Notes: generated from the sequence alone by a model not told the origin. 64,000 nt of DNA from Phlyctochytrium arcticum (GCA_025602905.1 JAHLKI010000018.1:124001-188000); one strand, 5' to 3'. Positions 27,478 to 39,891 are shown, counted from the stretch's first letter. Numbers and translations: made by a program.

Positions 27478-27504
27478 ACCACTATAGGTTCTGCACTACA
27501 ACAG
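27451..27504. repeat. Perfect 54-bp palindrome, right end of element B
   Basis: Arms CTGTTGTAGTGCAGAACC.. / ..GGTTCTGCACTACAACAG around GGT|ACC at 27477/27478; no mismatch. Immediately outside is unrelated host-like DNA (GTGCTTCTGTTACAC). The outer arm is therefore part of the integrated unit although no repeat follows it. Confidence 0.9.
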
Positions 27505-28739
27505 GTGCTTCTGTTACACACCCCTCATATGCGGCAGCGCAGCCCCCCCCCCCCTCCGGGGGTCTAGTAAGCTATATCATACCCCTGGCTCAGGGTTAGG
27601 ATCAAAAGGAGTCAAGTCACCAGGCAGATGTGACAGCCCTTGCATAGAAAAAATGCTCTGTTTGTCATGATCAGCACTCAAGGGGCAGATATCCCTAAAT
27701 TCATGCCCTAAAAAAGATACTCTGAGTCATTGAAAGTACCCATAATTTAGGCCTCCTCTTTTGATTGCAACATACTTATGATCTGATGTGCTATAGCTCT
27801 GATTTCCCAATTGCTGGTTGTTGTACACAGAGCCAAAAATATGCTGGGTAGGCAGGGCAAACAAATCCAGACTGTGATAATGAGGTACATTAGACCATAC
27901 ATGGAGAAGCCTACCTGCTCATCTCAATAGCGACACTTCATGATGAGCGCACCTTGTGTCACATTCATCAGTGCTTCAATTGGATAAGACAAAAGGACTA
28001 AGCAAAGGAAATGCTGCTGAGAGAGAAAATCCTAAATTTCGTCAGTAGTTGGCCTTGCAGAGTCAAATTCAAATGTTGGAAACCCTGGTTGCTATGATAG
28101 GGGTTTTTGACAAAGATTGCAATTAACAGAGCCTTTCATGACTTTTTGGAAAGATGATCTTGGTGTTGGTGCTTTCAACCAGCAATCTTGACACTTTCAA
28201 TGTACAATTGCACAATTCCCTCCCAAGCCTATCCCTGTCTATTTTCACTTGCACTGTGATTGCCCATCTACCTGTGTTAGAGTATGTACTGAAGAGTAAA
28301 TCTTTTTCATAGCCATATATAATCAAATGATTTTTCAGATTCCCAATTCGTTATGCCCTCTCTTATTATCGGATATAGACAATGGTTTTGGCTGCGTTGA
28401 CCGCCTAACCAACAGCTTAAGCAACATGAGTACAGTTTGCAGCTATTTTTTACTATTTTTATGGCAGACAACCACAAAATCACCAAAAATGGGCCTAACC
28501 AACATAAAAGCAGCTTCATGAACACAGTCTGTGTATCATTCTGATCCCAATTCATTAGATTCAGAAGCAATAATTCATGCTCACCCCATGTAGACAGGCA
28601 CTTTTTGTGAATCAGTGAGCTAACATCCCTATAGCCTGGAAATGCTCAACTGTCTCACTTCAAGTTGGAGACTTGAATGATTCATCTTTTTCCTCATGTA
28701 TGTTGAGGTGAAAGTGTTCCAGAGTTGTCTGATAAGTCT

Positions 28740-28995
28740 GATTTAGACCCAATCCTAATTTCTTCTCCTTGGCTAATATCCAAAGAGCCATCTCTGGTAA
28801 GTGGGACATTGAAAGTAATTTGATCAAATGGTTGTTGTTTGTATCCATTTCCTGCCGTATCTTGCAGTTATTGCTTTTTGGAGTTTTTCCTACACTGTTC
28901 TTCAGTTGTCACTTCCAATTCACCAGTATTACAAAACTCTGGAATAAATCAGGCTCCGGCTGAGTTGGGTTGAAGTGGGATGCCTGCATGGCCGT
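28740..28995 (+). repeat. Dispersed repeat copy (partner at about 44395-44690)
   Basis: Shares with 44395-44690, in the same orientation, TTCTCCTTGGC.AATAT, AATGGTTGTTGTTT and AAAACTCTGGAATAAA, then GCTGAGTTGGGTTG and GCCTGCATGGCCG. Also the AGTGGAGTGTCTGCTTT unit near 30675 matches 44670. Both are decayed copies of one unclassified family. Confidence 0.65.
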
Positions 28996-29279
28996 ATGGA
29001 TCTTATGTAGACCAACAACATGACCTGCCTTGGTTATTGCAAACAAAGTGAGCTCTCTTTCCATTGTTCCCAACAGCACAGAGGTAAATGACTCACTTTC
29101 TCATGACCAAATTCTAAGACACTTAAATTGGGATTGGCTGGAATTCACCCACTGTCACCGCGCCACTTCATTTCACATTTTTGGATTAATCAAACCGTTG
29201 GAGTGTGAACTGCAAATTTGTGAATGCAGGCAGGAACCAGGGCAGGAACTGAGGACTAAACAGAGAAGACTGATACTTG

Positions 29280-29760
29280 TGCCCAAAGCACAGCCACCAG
29301 CTGGCCTTTGCAATTCTTGCATCATTCTGCCACTCATTTCCAATGAGTGCCAGACAGCTCAATGCAAATGGACAGCAATGGGCATTCAGTGGGCATTGAT
29401 CATTTTTCCTGCCCATCTTGGAAATACATTCATCAACAAGTTCTCGGAAGAAATCACCATTTGTCTGTCATTTCCAGCGTCCTCATCTATTTTTTTCTAT
29501 TCTTTCTTTGTCATTTTTCTTGTCAACAGCCACTATTTCTCTCTTGCTTAAATATTATCTACTCGTTGTGCCATCATAGAAAATGGTGTCCTTGGCAGTG
29601 CAAATGCCCACTGGATGCCCACTGCTGGTTGCAGCCAATCAATTGCAGAACCCTACCATTTGCATCGGTTGAGATGTCCAGCACTCATTGGAAATGAGTG
29701 CCAGTACGACGCAAGAATTGCAAGGCCGGCTGGTGGCTGTGTCACCAGTCCATTGGGCAT
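29280..29760. repeat. Inverted repeat, arms about 100 bp
   Basis: Left arm about 29284-29372 and right arm about 29658-29760 are reverse complements with some divergence, sharing ACTCATTTCCAATGAGTGCC (itself palindromic), GCAATTCTTGC and ACAGCCACCAGC. Looks like the ends of a small non-autonomous DNA transposon. A flanking duplication was not identified. Confidence 0.6.
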
Positions 29761-29810
29761 AAGTCAGTAGTTCACCACATTTCTTCCTCTCAGTCAAAAG
29801 AACCCTATGA

Positions 29811-30035
29811 CAGCCGCCAACAGGCGGCCAGGGGGGTGAGGGGATCACCCCACCCAATCAGTAGTGTGTTTCAGTAAAAAAAAGGAATAAAATAATCCTG
29901 AGGCCATGCATACATTGGTGATTCCTTAGAGGAGATTCATCACATAGTCGAGGATCTTCCTCTGAGATGGTGCCTCTGCGATGGCCGCCGGCAGGCGGCC
30001 AGGGGGTGCGGGGGCCTTCCCCGCCCATTGGGCCA
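29811..30035. repeat. Two GC-rich hairpin units
   Basis: Units at about 29811-29862 and 29980-30035 share GCCGCC..CAGGCGGCCAGGGGG followed by a GGGG..CCCC hairpin and CCCA.T. They are direct copies set in AT-rich DNA. Function unknown. Confidence 0.55.
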
Positions 30036-31181
30036 TTCAGACTAAGCTTGCCTTGACCAAAGGGAGAGTGCAAACAAATCTGAACAGTTATGCCACTGAC
30101 ATGACATCCTTACCTCGGAACAAGCGCTGCGCACTGCTGTGCAAGATTGGATACTTCCTACGGAACACTGCACTTTTGTCCAAGCCACAACCAACCCAGG
30201 AAACCTGCCATACTCAGGAACCAACAAGACCCAAGCACACTACAGCACACCATCAACAGGCCAATCATGAAGAGAAGCACACCACAGGATTACGCAGCAG
30301 GCCTGGCAAATAGTGCCAAGGTCCGGCCGAGAGTATGCAACATAGTGGTAGAAAGGACATTGTATTTTAGTATAAAAAGGGAGCGGTAGCGCGGTCCCTA
30401 GTAGAATAGCACCCAGTCCCGTCTTGACTGGTACCCAGTACCTTGTACCATTGTTTTAATCATACTTTCTATTCTGTCCCTGTTACTCATCTTAGATCTG
30501 CGTACACTTTGTTTGCATCACACAGCGTAGGCCTGTTCATTGCCTCCCTATACTACTGAGCCTGGTCCCCTATTTAGCCCATCCCCTATGCACATGTCCA
30601 CTAGTTTTAGTCATGCCTTCAACTGCTTCACTTGGCACATTCATTCATCCCAAGGGTAGCATTTACGTCATAAGTGGAGTGTCTGCTTTGTCATAAGCAG
30701 ATTGTCTGCTTTCAATATCATACTTAATATCATGGGATTACTCACCGGGGCCACATGGTGAGAGATGGAAAGTTGATGCAGGGCAGTGGCTTGGATATTA
30801 TGTTGCGCATAAATGAGTTGATTCAAGTGCGTCATTCAGCGTGAATGAAATTCATTCAAGCATAGCAATAGCCTTAAGGTTGCGCCGGACGGTGGACTGA
30901 CTGACTGAGAGCCTACCCTCAGCCCCCCGGGCCTACTCCGGGCCTACCCACACCACACAGACATTTGATGGGAACTTTTAAGAAGGTGCTAGGAACTTGA
31001 CAAGGGTAACTGCAGTAAAATAAACTGTAATCAGATAAAATAAAATGAACTCTTTGAGCCTGCCTTGGAGAGCATATGAACCCAATAAGGCAATAAATGG
31101 GGAGTCAATGCCAATGAGAGCGCACTGGTTTGATGAAAGCTGGGGAGCTGAAATACGAAACTAACCCTCCGATAAAATCAA

Positions 31182-33693
31182 GGAAGTTGGTAAATGGACG
31201 CCTGGCGTCAAAACTTAAAATGACGCCCCCATTAAATTAGAGGCAATTATGGCCAAAATGAGAACTATTTTGTGCACAGCCACCGATCTCCGCTTGTCGA
31301 GCCTCGTCCAAGTCGGAGTCCGAGTCAGAGCTTCTGCCATTTAGGCATTGCATTTTGTTCAAACTTTGCAAACGCCCTGTGCGAACACACATAGACGATT
31401 TATAAATCCTGCCATGTCCACAATGGGTGGAATGGACTCGGATGGCCAGATGTAAGGGCAAAAGTGCCTTTCAATTTCCATTTGTTTATAATACGTTTGC
31501 AGGCCTAGCAATCCTATGGATATCGCAGAAGAATTGCCTCAAGCTGACAATGATGGACCTGCCACTGCTGCGGAAGAGAATGAAATAACCACCGTTCAAC
31601 TGAACCGCACTATGCTCGCTCCTCCTGTAGATGGTCAAGGATACGCCGATTGCGACGAGTTTGCTCGTGCGATGAACGCGTTTGCGAAGACCCAAGGATA
31701 TGCTGTTATCAAACGGCGGAGCAAGTCAGGGCGTAAAGCCACCTTTCAATGTTTCTTTGGAAGGAACCCTGACAGCGTTTCTGGAGGAGGACGGAAGACT
31801 GCACCGGGACCTCAAAGCAGGAACAAAGGAAGCAAGGCTGCGGGTTGCCCTATGGATTTCATTGCCAAACTGGGTGCAGATGGCCTTTGGCGTGTAACTG
31901 ATGTCAGACAGGCTGGTCACAACCATGGGCCTGCTCGACGTGCAGACAAGCTCAGCGTCAATCTACGATTGCCCGACACTGTTTCCAACGACATCGTTCA
32001 TATGCACCGATCCGGGGCTATGCCGGCGACTATCATCAGCACCATCAGAGATGGGGATCCTCTGACAAACATTTCTCAACAAGCGGTATACAACGCAATC
32101 ACAAAGGGAAAGCAAGCCGACCTGAAGGGTCGCACTTCTCTTGAAACATTGATTGACAAGCTGGATGATAGCAATCATTGGGTATATCGGTTCCGGCAAG
32201 ACGACGATGGCCACTTGGTAGCCTTGTTCTTTGCCAATAAAAGGTCTCTGGTTTGGGCCCGATCCTACCAAACGGCAATCCTAATGGATTGCACGTACAA
32301 GACTAATAGATACAAGCTGCCGCTCTTGCACATTGTCGGAATGGGTCCTACAAACGAGATGTTTTCCATTACCTTTTCGTTCATGACCAAGGAAGATGAG
32401 GAAGGCTACGACTGGGCAATCAAGTCGATGCTTGAGTGTGTCTTTCAAGGGTACCGTCTGCCTGATGTCATTGCCACTGATTGGGAACAGGCCCTGATGA
32501 ACGTGTTGGCAAAAAGAATCCCTTCCGCAAAAGTTCTCCTTTGTCAATGGCACATTTGGAAGAATGTGGGGTCGAATTTGAAATGGGTGGTCCAGGGGGA
32601 CCGGTGGGAAGAGCTGTCCTTGGGCTTCCACCTTGTGATGATGGCAAAAAACGCGGCCATTTTTGAAGTCGAATGGGCTCAGAGTGCCCACGCGTTGTCC
32701 AATACCTCACTGACAAATGGATCGGCCCTTACAAGGAAATGTTTGTTGCGGCTTGGACAGACGGATTCAAGCACCTCGGGCAAGTTCAAACGTCCCGCGT
32801 GGAAGGAGCTCACGCCACGGTAAAGTAGTACATCGCAACATCCACCGAAGAACTGTCTGGTCAACCGCGATGAACAACTTGCAAAATCCATGTCGGACGA
32901 TGCATTGCTCAAATATCCCGAGGCCACCGCTCTCATCTTCATTTGTGTGGTCAAGAAAGTTTCCGCTTTCGCAATTGGACTGGCTGTGGAACAACGCATT
33001 CAAGCGATGATGCCCGCATGGGAACACGACGAACCTTGTGGCAAAAGGTTGTCAACAGCAATGGGCATCCCTTGTAAACACCGTTTCCGAGAACTCAAGG
33101 TCCAGGGTGATATCCTCTCGCCTAGCGACTTCTACGAGCAGTGGATCCTAGATGGCAAGCTGAATGTTGTGGAAGATAGAGGCTATCTGGAGGTATGCAC
33201 TGTGACAGAAGATGAGCCCAGTACTGGCTTGAATCCACACTCGCCAGAAGCCCAACTTGCTGCTTTCGCCAGGCTGTCTGAAGCCAGGCAAATAGAGATT
33301 CTTGCGGGGTCAGCAAGTGCACCCCACCCGCCGTGATCCTTCCCGCTTTGAACACGTTGCGAAGCGCGCCATTACGTGAGTGCGTGCGGAGGAAAAGGAC
33401 ACAAAAAGGACAACCCGATCTGCCCCAGCCATCCTTGTCGTGCTGGTCCCAGTAGTGGAGCCGGTCAGCAGGAGCAATAGGAGGAGGGCTCTGTAGCTTC
33501 TTCTGTACGTTAAGCTGTTCTTTCTTGTGACAAGTTACCAAAATATGCTCTCTGTTTATTGTCTTTGGTCATGACAAGCCATTCGCAGAGTTAGGGTTTA
33601 GGCAATTTCTCCTCATTTTGGCCATAATTGCCTCTAATTTAATGGGGGCGTTCGTTTTAAGTTTTGACGCCAGGCGTCGCTTTACGATTTCCC
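31182..33693. mobile_element. MULE-1, Mutator-like element with 9-bp target duplication
   Basis: 2512 bp. The ends begin GG and end CC. Left end GGAAGTTGGTAAATGGACGC and the reverse complement of the right end GGGAAATCGTAAAGCGACGC share the following CTGGCGTCAAAACTTAAAA and on to AGAGGCAATTATGGCCAAAA, about 75 bp of inverted repeat. TAAAATCAA flanks it on both sides (31173-31181, 33694-33702). A 9-bp target duplication is characteristic of MULEs. The single gene inside is a decayed transposase. Confidence 0.9.
31516..33336 (+). pseudogene. MULE transposase with FAR1-like and SWIM domains, frameshifted
   Basis: The first frame (31516 to about 32690) has a FAR1/WRKY-GCM1-like zinc region (GYAVIKRRSKSGRKA..QC..CPMDF, about 55-125). 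It then has the MULE core: first Asp in ILMDCTYKTNRYKLP, second in VIATDWEQALM, and LLCQWHIWKNV with the CxxH-type motif. Sequence resumes in a second frame (DKWIGPYKEMFVAAWTDGF, SRVEGAHATVK) with a TAG near 32826. It ends in a third frame carrying a SWIM zinc finger (C.KR.LSTAMGIPCKH, about 33040-33090). At least two frameshifts and one stop make it inactive. Confidence 0.85.
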
Positions 33694-33702
33694 TAAAATC
33701 AA

Positions 33703-34122
33703 TCCAATGTTGGCTAATATTAAACTGAGAAAAGAATGGTGCTATAGCTCAGAGAAAATAACATCAATGAGCATTGCTTTGTCTTTGATAAAACTTTTAG
33801 AAGGGGAAGCAAAGACAAAAATGAAATGAACAAGTCCCGCGGGATTGGAACCAAAAACACCGCCCATTGGTACCATTGAAAAATTTGAAGTCAATGGTGA
33901 AGAATCAACTTTGGAGTTATGGTCATCCTTCCATCAGTATGCCAGGCAAATCTTTGCCTCCCACCCTTTGAGGCTACAGTCCTCTGATTTCAGCCATCTA
34001 ACCAGGACCTCCATCTGCTCTTGTAGCATGGGCGCACTTTGGTCCAGTTCGGCCAAAGGGAATGGGAAGTGGTAAGTCCATGGTCCGAACCAAATAGTAA
34101 ACAAAGGGTCTGAATAACTTAC
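33703..34122. other. No gene recognised
   Basis: Short interval between MULE-1 and the recombinase-like fragment. May include downstream exons of the latter, but no join could be confirmed. Confidence 0.35.
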
Positions 34123-34829
34123 CATTTCTGCCTGCTTTCCGCAACGAGGTGGTACTTGCCATTGTAGCAGTCGTGGGCATGACTGTTGACAAGGAAAGTG
34201 GATGGTTAGTACCTTTGTCATATATATATGAGAGAATGGCATGAAACTTACTAAAACCATCCTTTGAGGGCTGAATGCACGCCGTCCGCGGTAGAGAACA
34301 ACAGTTGCTTTTTTTCCATCTCATTGGCCAGGTAGTGCTTGCAGGCTATGGGAGTGTTTTCATTGACGCCTCCCTTCTCCAAGCACGATACAAGTTCGGG
34401 ACGTGTATTGGCGATGTATTGTTTGAAGTTTTTGATGCGTCCTTCATAGTTGGTAATGGTAGCTTGAGAATGGTAGTGGGTGCCAACGGTTTCCTCAGTG
34501 GCCTCATGAACTTGTTGTGGGGTCATGTCAGTTGCCGGGGCCTTTTTGCCTTTGCATCCTCTGGCTTTCTTGGCGGTAGCTGGGGTGCGGGAGTAGATGC
34601 AGTGGAGGCAGGTTAGGTGCAGTTGTTGTGGCATCGACATCAATGGTGGTTGCAGTGGTAGTAACACCAATGATGGTAGTAGAGACATTAGTAGTGGTAG
34701 TGGGGGTGTTGTTGGTAGCGCAAGGCATGATGAGAGTTGTGAAGGGCAAATATGATGAGAGATGGCAAGGGCAAGTAGGGGGGGGGGGGGGGGGGGCAAT
34801 TGTATCCTGCTTTTATAGAGCTTCCGCAA
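34123..34829 (-). pseudogene. Fragment resembling the core-binding domain of fungal tyrosine recombinases, spliced
   Basis: The exon ending at 34252 encodes a Lys-rich stretch then THYHSQATITNYEGRIKNF (helix), later NTPIACKHYLANEM and FSTADGVHSALKGW. A GTAAGT donor, 69-nt intron (34251-34183) and CAACAG acceptor join it to 34182-34123, giving ..HAHDCYNGKYHLVAESRQKW, followed by another GTAAGT. The pattern of an N-terminal helical domain ending in a (A/S)A.K..F segment is typical of fungal transposon-borne tyrosine recombinases. The catalytic half is not seen. The Thr/Pro-rich upstream part is in another frame, so the start is unclear. Confidence 0.35.
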
Positions 34830-37800
34830 GAATTTACAATGTCGTCTCTGGCATGAGATCTGTCTGGCAAAGGGTATGATCCCGGATACAGGTTAGTGCC
34901 AACTTCCCGTCCATCAGAAAGCGAAGAGACCGTTGCATTTTGCATGCAGCGGGTGCTGTGGATGCCCCAACCCAACAAAATAGATAGCGAGCCAATTCAA
35001 AGCTAAGAGAAAACAAGGTCAATGCAAATGCATCTCCACAAAGTATGAAAGAACCAAAACATGGGACAAGATTATACTCAAGTACCACCATATCCAATCC
35101 ACCAACCAACAACCTCTGCACCACATTCAGCACTGCCACAACAGAAAAGAGGTTACATATGCCCCAAACGCAAAGGAAGCAGATGCTGACCGGCTACTAA
35201 AAAAAAACAGACAGATCCAGACCCAATCTGATGGACCAGTTGCTGGCCTGGTGCAGAAAATCACTTACCATCACCAGACCACATAAGCGGACAGAACATG
35301 ACAATCAAACAGTAAAACAACCAAAAGTCAAAATCAAAAGATCCAAGTCAAGAAACTAACAAAATACAACCTTCAACCTCATCCAAAAAATCATCTCAAA
35401 TAAGGCCAGGTCTTCCAAAGACACAAAGCATGAAGATCCAATACTAAACAAGATATTTGCAGAAGAAATGCACAAAGTATACATAATAAGGAACAAAACG
35501 GATCAAAGAACAGAGATTAAGGAAAAGAAGTTGACATCAACCACCACCTGTTTGTACTCTCAACTTTGCACCTGGTGTACATGTTGTAATTTACGAAGCC
35601 GGCCGCGAACGGCCCAACTGGGGTTTCAAATTCCTAGAACGTTTACGTTTTGGAGATCAGAGAAAAAAACCAAACATTGAAGGAAGGAACAACAGACCCT
35701 AAAGAAAAAAAAACACAGACATCCTGAGACAATGAATGATGAAAGAAACAGCATAGCTTCAAAAAAAAACATGGATGAAAGGATAGAAATCAAAGATTGG
35801 AACAAAAAGGGATGAATGAAAAGAAAAAACATCTTCAAAAGACATCAAAGAATAAAAGACTGGACTCTGTGCAAGTGAAATGGTGAACCATTGGTAAATG
35901 CCAAGCTGAAAACAGACAAAACATGCTAATGGCACCAAATGATGTACCCCAGGTTACCTCCATTACCTGCGCGAATTGATGGAGTAGTCAACACATCATT
36001 TTTTCCAATTCCATCTAAAAGGGATATCCACAAGGACCAAGGCCAATCCAATTATTTACAAAATATGGCAAGAATTTGAAAAGGATCACACTTAAAGAAG
36101 AAAGGACTAGGGTCCAGAACATGTTCTAAATAGCAATTCAAGTCTAAACAACCCAAAGCAGTCCTGCAATGCTGACCAATGTTCCAGATGTGCGCAAATA
36201 GCAGATAGGTGACCGCCCATAGCAGGGGTGCCCTCTAGAACTCTGTTTGCATTTGGCAAGAGTCGGACCAGAAAGACATACATGTATGGTACAAAAGCTC
36301 TTTAGGGATGGTGGGAGGGGAAAAACAGCAGTAAATGAACAATGGTCATACAATGGATGGATGGATTGTCTGCAATGAAGGGAGATGGGAAGGAAGGGCA
36401 GTCCAACTTGGCCTTGGCTTGAAGTTGGAAAAAAGAGTGGCCATGTCTGTGTGAGATCTTATGAGTGCAGCATGCACAGCATATAATCTCATTTGTCCCG
36501 AAGCAGCCAAAGTGGGAAGTCATACGTGCATGCATTGGTGGGGATAGCCGCATCATCCAAACATACAAAAGTATATTCACAAAGTATAAATTGAGCAATA
36601 AACAGAAATGAAGTATAACACTAGATCCAGTACCAAACAAAAAAAATATATATAAGAAAACTTTGAACGTAACTTTCACCATATTCTCATCAAGAGTGGG
36701 ATAATATATCTTTAGATTTCAACCTAATGCGACCCAGGCTTTATACTGGCGACATACTCCTTTTACTCCAACAATAATCCAGATTATGTGCACCATCAAA
36801 TGTATAGAAATCAAATTACTCCATGGGTAAACCCTCAGCATTGTTCATTGTTGGCATGGTGCACTAAACTTAAAATGGTATAACTCACAAAATGTGACCT
36901 TGTGGGGTACCCTCAGCACTGCTTACAGCCTGTTTACGGGCGCGTACAGCTATTACATTTGGCTTTATGGCCCCAAGAAAGCAGCTATGACTTCCAAGCT
37001 TTGTCACTCAGATTGTTGGAGAGATGATTAGATCCTCCTTGCCATAATTTGAGAGGTACAGACATCAGCTTTGTGGATTTTATGTATGTGGACAATGCTT
37101 GTAATGATGGGTCATGCCTGCTGCCGGTATTGAACAGATGAATATAGGAGTTTGAGTGGTGGTATTTGTCTTGTGGCTTTTCAGTACCATAGTGCCATCA
37201 ATGTACCGGCAAAAAAAGAGATACAAGCCGTGAGTGCAGTGAGACTGAATTAGCACAGGCATGCACTTTGGCACTTGGCAAGCAACTTGTTTTTTTTAAT
37301 ATTGTCTCCCATGGTGCCTTGATGGAGTACCCTTGTGGTCGGACTGCCTATGTAGCAGACCATAATGACTTGGTCAAAGACAAGAGTACATGTAGTCTTG
37401 TAAATATCACTGGCTCCTGCCTTCAATTTGGGCCAAGTTACAACTCATTTTTACAGTTTTCCAAAAACTCCAAATTGTGGAGGGGCACTGTTTTCAAAAA
37501 CGGCAGCCACAGCCATGAAGCTGGAGGGGGGGCATCAATTGGTGATTTGCAGTAACAAAATAGGACACTTTCCCCAAAATTTACCAAAGTTGGACACTTT
37601 TCCAGGTCTATAAATTATAGTCTATGCAGCATTGGGGTTCAATTAAAACAAAGTGAAGAAGTTTTAAAAAATTGCCATATGGAGTGGCAGAAGGTCAAAT
37701 TCAAGGCTCATGGAAAAGGATTTTTTTTTGCTGAAAACAGCATGGAAAAAATACCAGCCAAAGTACTGTACCTAACAACAGTTCATTATATGCCTCTCTA

Positions 37801-38663
37801 TAGGTGCAATGGATGTGGAAACTTGCTTGGCATTGGAAAACGTTCTGACAATGTTAACTGTCTCAGCAATGGTGCTGTAGCCATCAAGAATGGTGCCAGT
37901 TCCCTCTGTCCTTAAAACTGGCATGTTTGACCTGGGTGTCTTTGTGAGGAGTTGGTTAACATTTTTTTCCATCTGGATTGTTGTAGTTATTCATTATTTG
38001 ATGTTTTAGAAGATGCCACAATGTCACCAAGACAGAGAGATGCGTGCAATAAGGATAAATCTTGCATTTTATTTCTTAGAGTCTTCAGCAGCGGGCTCCT
38101 GTCCCTTTGTCATCTTTTGAGTCTTGTGGGCATTGCCAAATGGGGTTTGTTTCATTGACAATATACCTCACGTACCTTGCTTGCTCTGGGAATTTGTTGC
38201 ACCATTTGAAAAAGTACTTCTGCTTGGGTGAGTACTGGGAGATAGTTTTTTTGCAGGCAGTTGATCTTCTACGGCTAGCCTCAAGGCAGCATTGTACGCT
38301 GCACCCTGTGAATGGTCTGCCGCACTTGCTCCCATTGCCATCGTCAATTCTGTAGTGTAGGAAAGAAACTTGGGTACTTCTTTGGGGCCTGGGACAGAAG
38401 CAGTCATAGCATGAGGTCATTTAATGGAAGTTGTTTTACCCCAACCAGCCTGTCCAACATGTGCTGAACAAAACTCACAATTCATATTTGGATTTTTTTT
38501 TTTTTCTTCTTTGCCTAAAGATCTATCTGTGCTCCTTGTGACGGCAACCTCATTAAGGCATTTATTCCATGTTTTCTAATTACGCATTCATGCTTTTCGA
38601 GCTCATATAGCCATCTTTTTCACAGGCACAGTCATCCATTTTGTTGGGCACAGCCATCCTGCT
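34830..38663. other. No gene recognised
   Basis: A 3.8-kb AT-rich stretch (A-rich near 35160-35860) with no coding signal. A G19 run occurs just before it (34778-34796). Probably decayed transposon DNA. Confidence 0.45.
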
Positions 38664-38764
38664 GTTTGTTGCACAAATATAGTGTGTTGTTGCACAAATA
38701 TAGCGTGTTGTTGCACACAAATAAGTGCTGTTGCACAGGAATAAGTGTTGTTGCACACATACCG
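38664..38764. repeat. Minisatellite, about 21-bp unit, five copies
   Basis: Units of the form GTTGTTGCACAAATATAGTGT, the later ones diverging to TGTTGCACACAAATAAGTGC and TGTTGCACAGGAATAAGTG. No coding role evident. Confidence 0.75.
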
Positions 38765-39891
38765 AGATGCAGCATATCCTAACTAACAAATCTGAAAACT
38801 TCCTAATGCTTTGGCAAATATTAGAAAAAATGAAATCAATCCGCCATTGCACATGCACTCGCTTGGCCTGCCACTCTGCGTTGCTTGCTGTCCGTTTGCT
38901 CGCACTCGCGCATACGCGCTTGTTGTTGCTTGCACTCCCAGCAGCTAACTCCGAGTGGCTTGGCCGCTCGTTGCACAAAGCTCAAAACACCGCGTTGAGC
39001 ACTTAATCATGTCAATCCAGTGCAATAACAACTACATACAGTCAAGACTGGATCAAGTTGATCAATGGCACAATGATTTCCTGCAATAATGGAAAATCTA
39101 TGCACCAACAACCATTCAGAACATGCTATTTTCCAACCCAATGCAGACAATAGCTGGATGTCAATGGGGTTTCCGAAATTGCCTGCTCATCTTCAGAAAC
39201 TTCAAGTATTAATCCAGATCCAGAACCATTATGTTTCAGAAACTTCTTGGACCTGCCATCTTGATTTAGAGTCCTGAGTGACAACAGCTGATTTTTTGTA
39301 CCATAAAATGTGGGGGGCCGCAGACGGGGAGCATTTGATTCAGTCTATACTGTTGTTGAAGCAGGATCATTCCTAAGACAATCAGTATCTATGCACGTCC
39401 ATAGGGATAAAGATCAAACACCCAGCTGCCAAAGTGCACAGAAAACAGACTGGCAAAGGCTTTAAAATGCAGCCTCGCCATATGGCAAGACCATTACACA
39501 TGCAGAGCAATTTATCTAAATCCAGCAGCTGTAGCATTACTACATTTACAACAAACTTTGGCATATTTTGCCTAATGCCAATATCTAGTACTCATATACA
39601 TTTGGGTTCTATCATGCATCTATTATTTAATAAGATACAATTACTGTCAGAAATGCCCGAAAGTGGCCAGTTTTTGACAAGTTTTGATCTTCCCACATCT
39701 CATTCTAATTTGACTATAATCCAAATAAATAACTTGTGTTTGGGGATTCCTCTCATCATTGGAACAGCTTGCCTGATGTAATGCATCACCAACTTACAGT
39801 CAGATTGGTGTGGTGTGATCCAATGCAATTTACGTGAAGCTGTGTCCCTTCCGGGAACAACCCTCGCCCACCCATTCCTACCTTCAAGCAA
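38765..39891. other. No gene recognised
   Basis: Interspersed low-complexity and unique DNA between the minisatellite and the tandem duplication. Nothing supportable. Confidence 0.4.

Larger units (their letters stand above)
27505..31172. other. Transposon-derived intergenic DNA, no gene supported
   Basis: About 3.7 kb with no credible gene. It holds a C13 run (27543-27555), a dispersed repeat shared with 44395-44690, the inverted repeat at 29280-29760, two GC-rich hairpin units near 29811 and 29982, and a possible LTR-like promoter (GTATAAAAAGGGAGCGG at about 30369). Confidence 0.5.

Noticed and set aside
5757..27504. Target site duplication around the A-B pair
   Set aside because: Flanks GGAATG (left) and GGTGCT (right) do not match. 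The left end is a deletion junction, so none can be expected to survive.
27505..27530. GGTGCTTCT next to the B palindrome as evidence of element sequence outside
   Set aside because: A 9-bp match to B at 25187 is short enough to be chance and does not extend.
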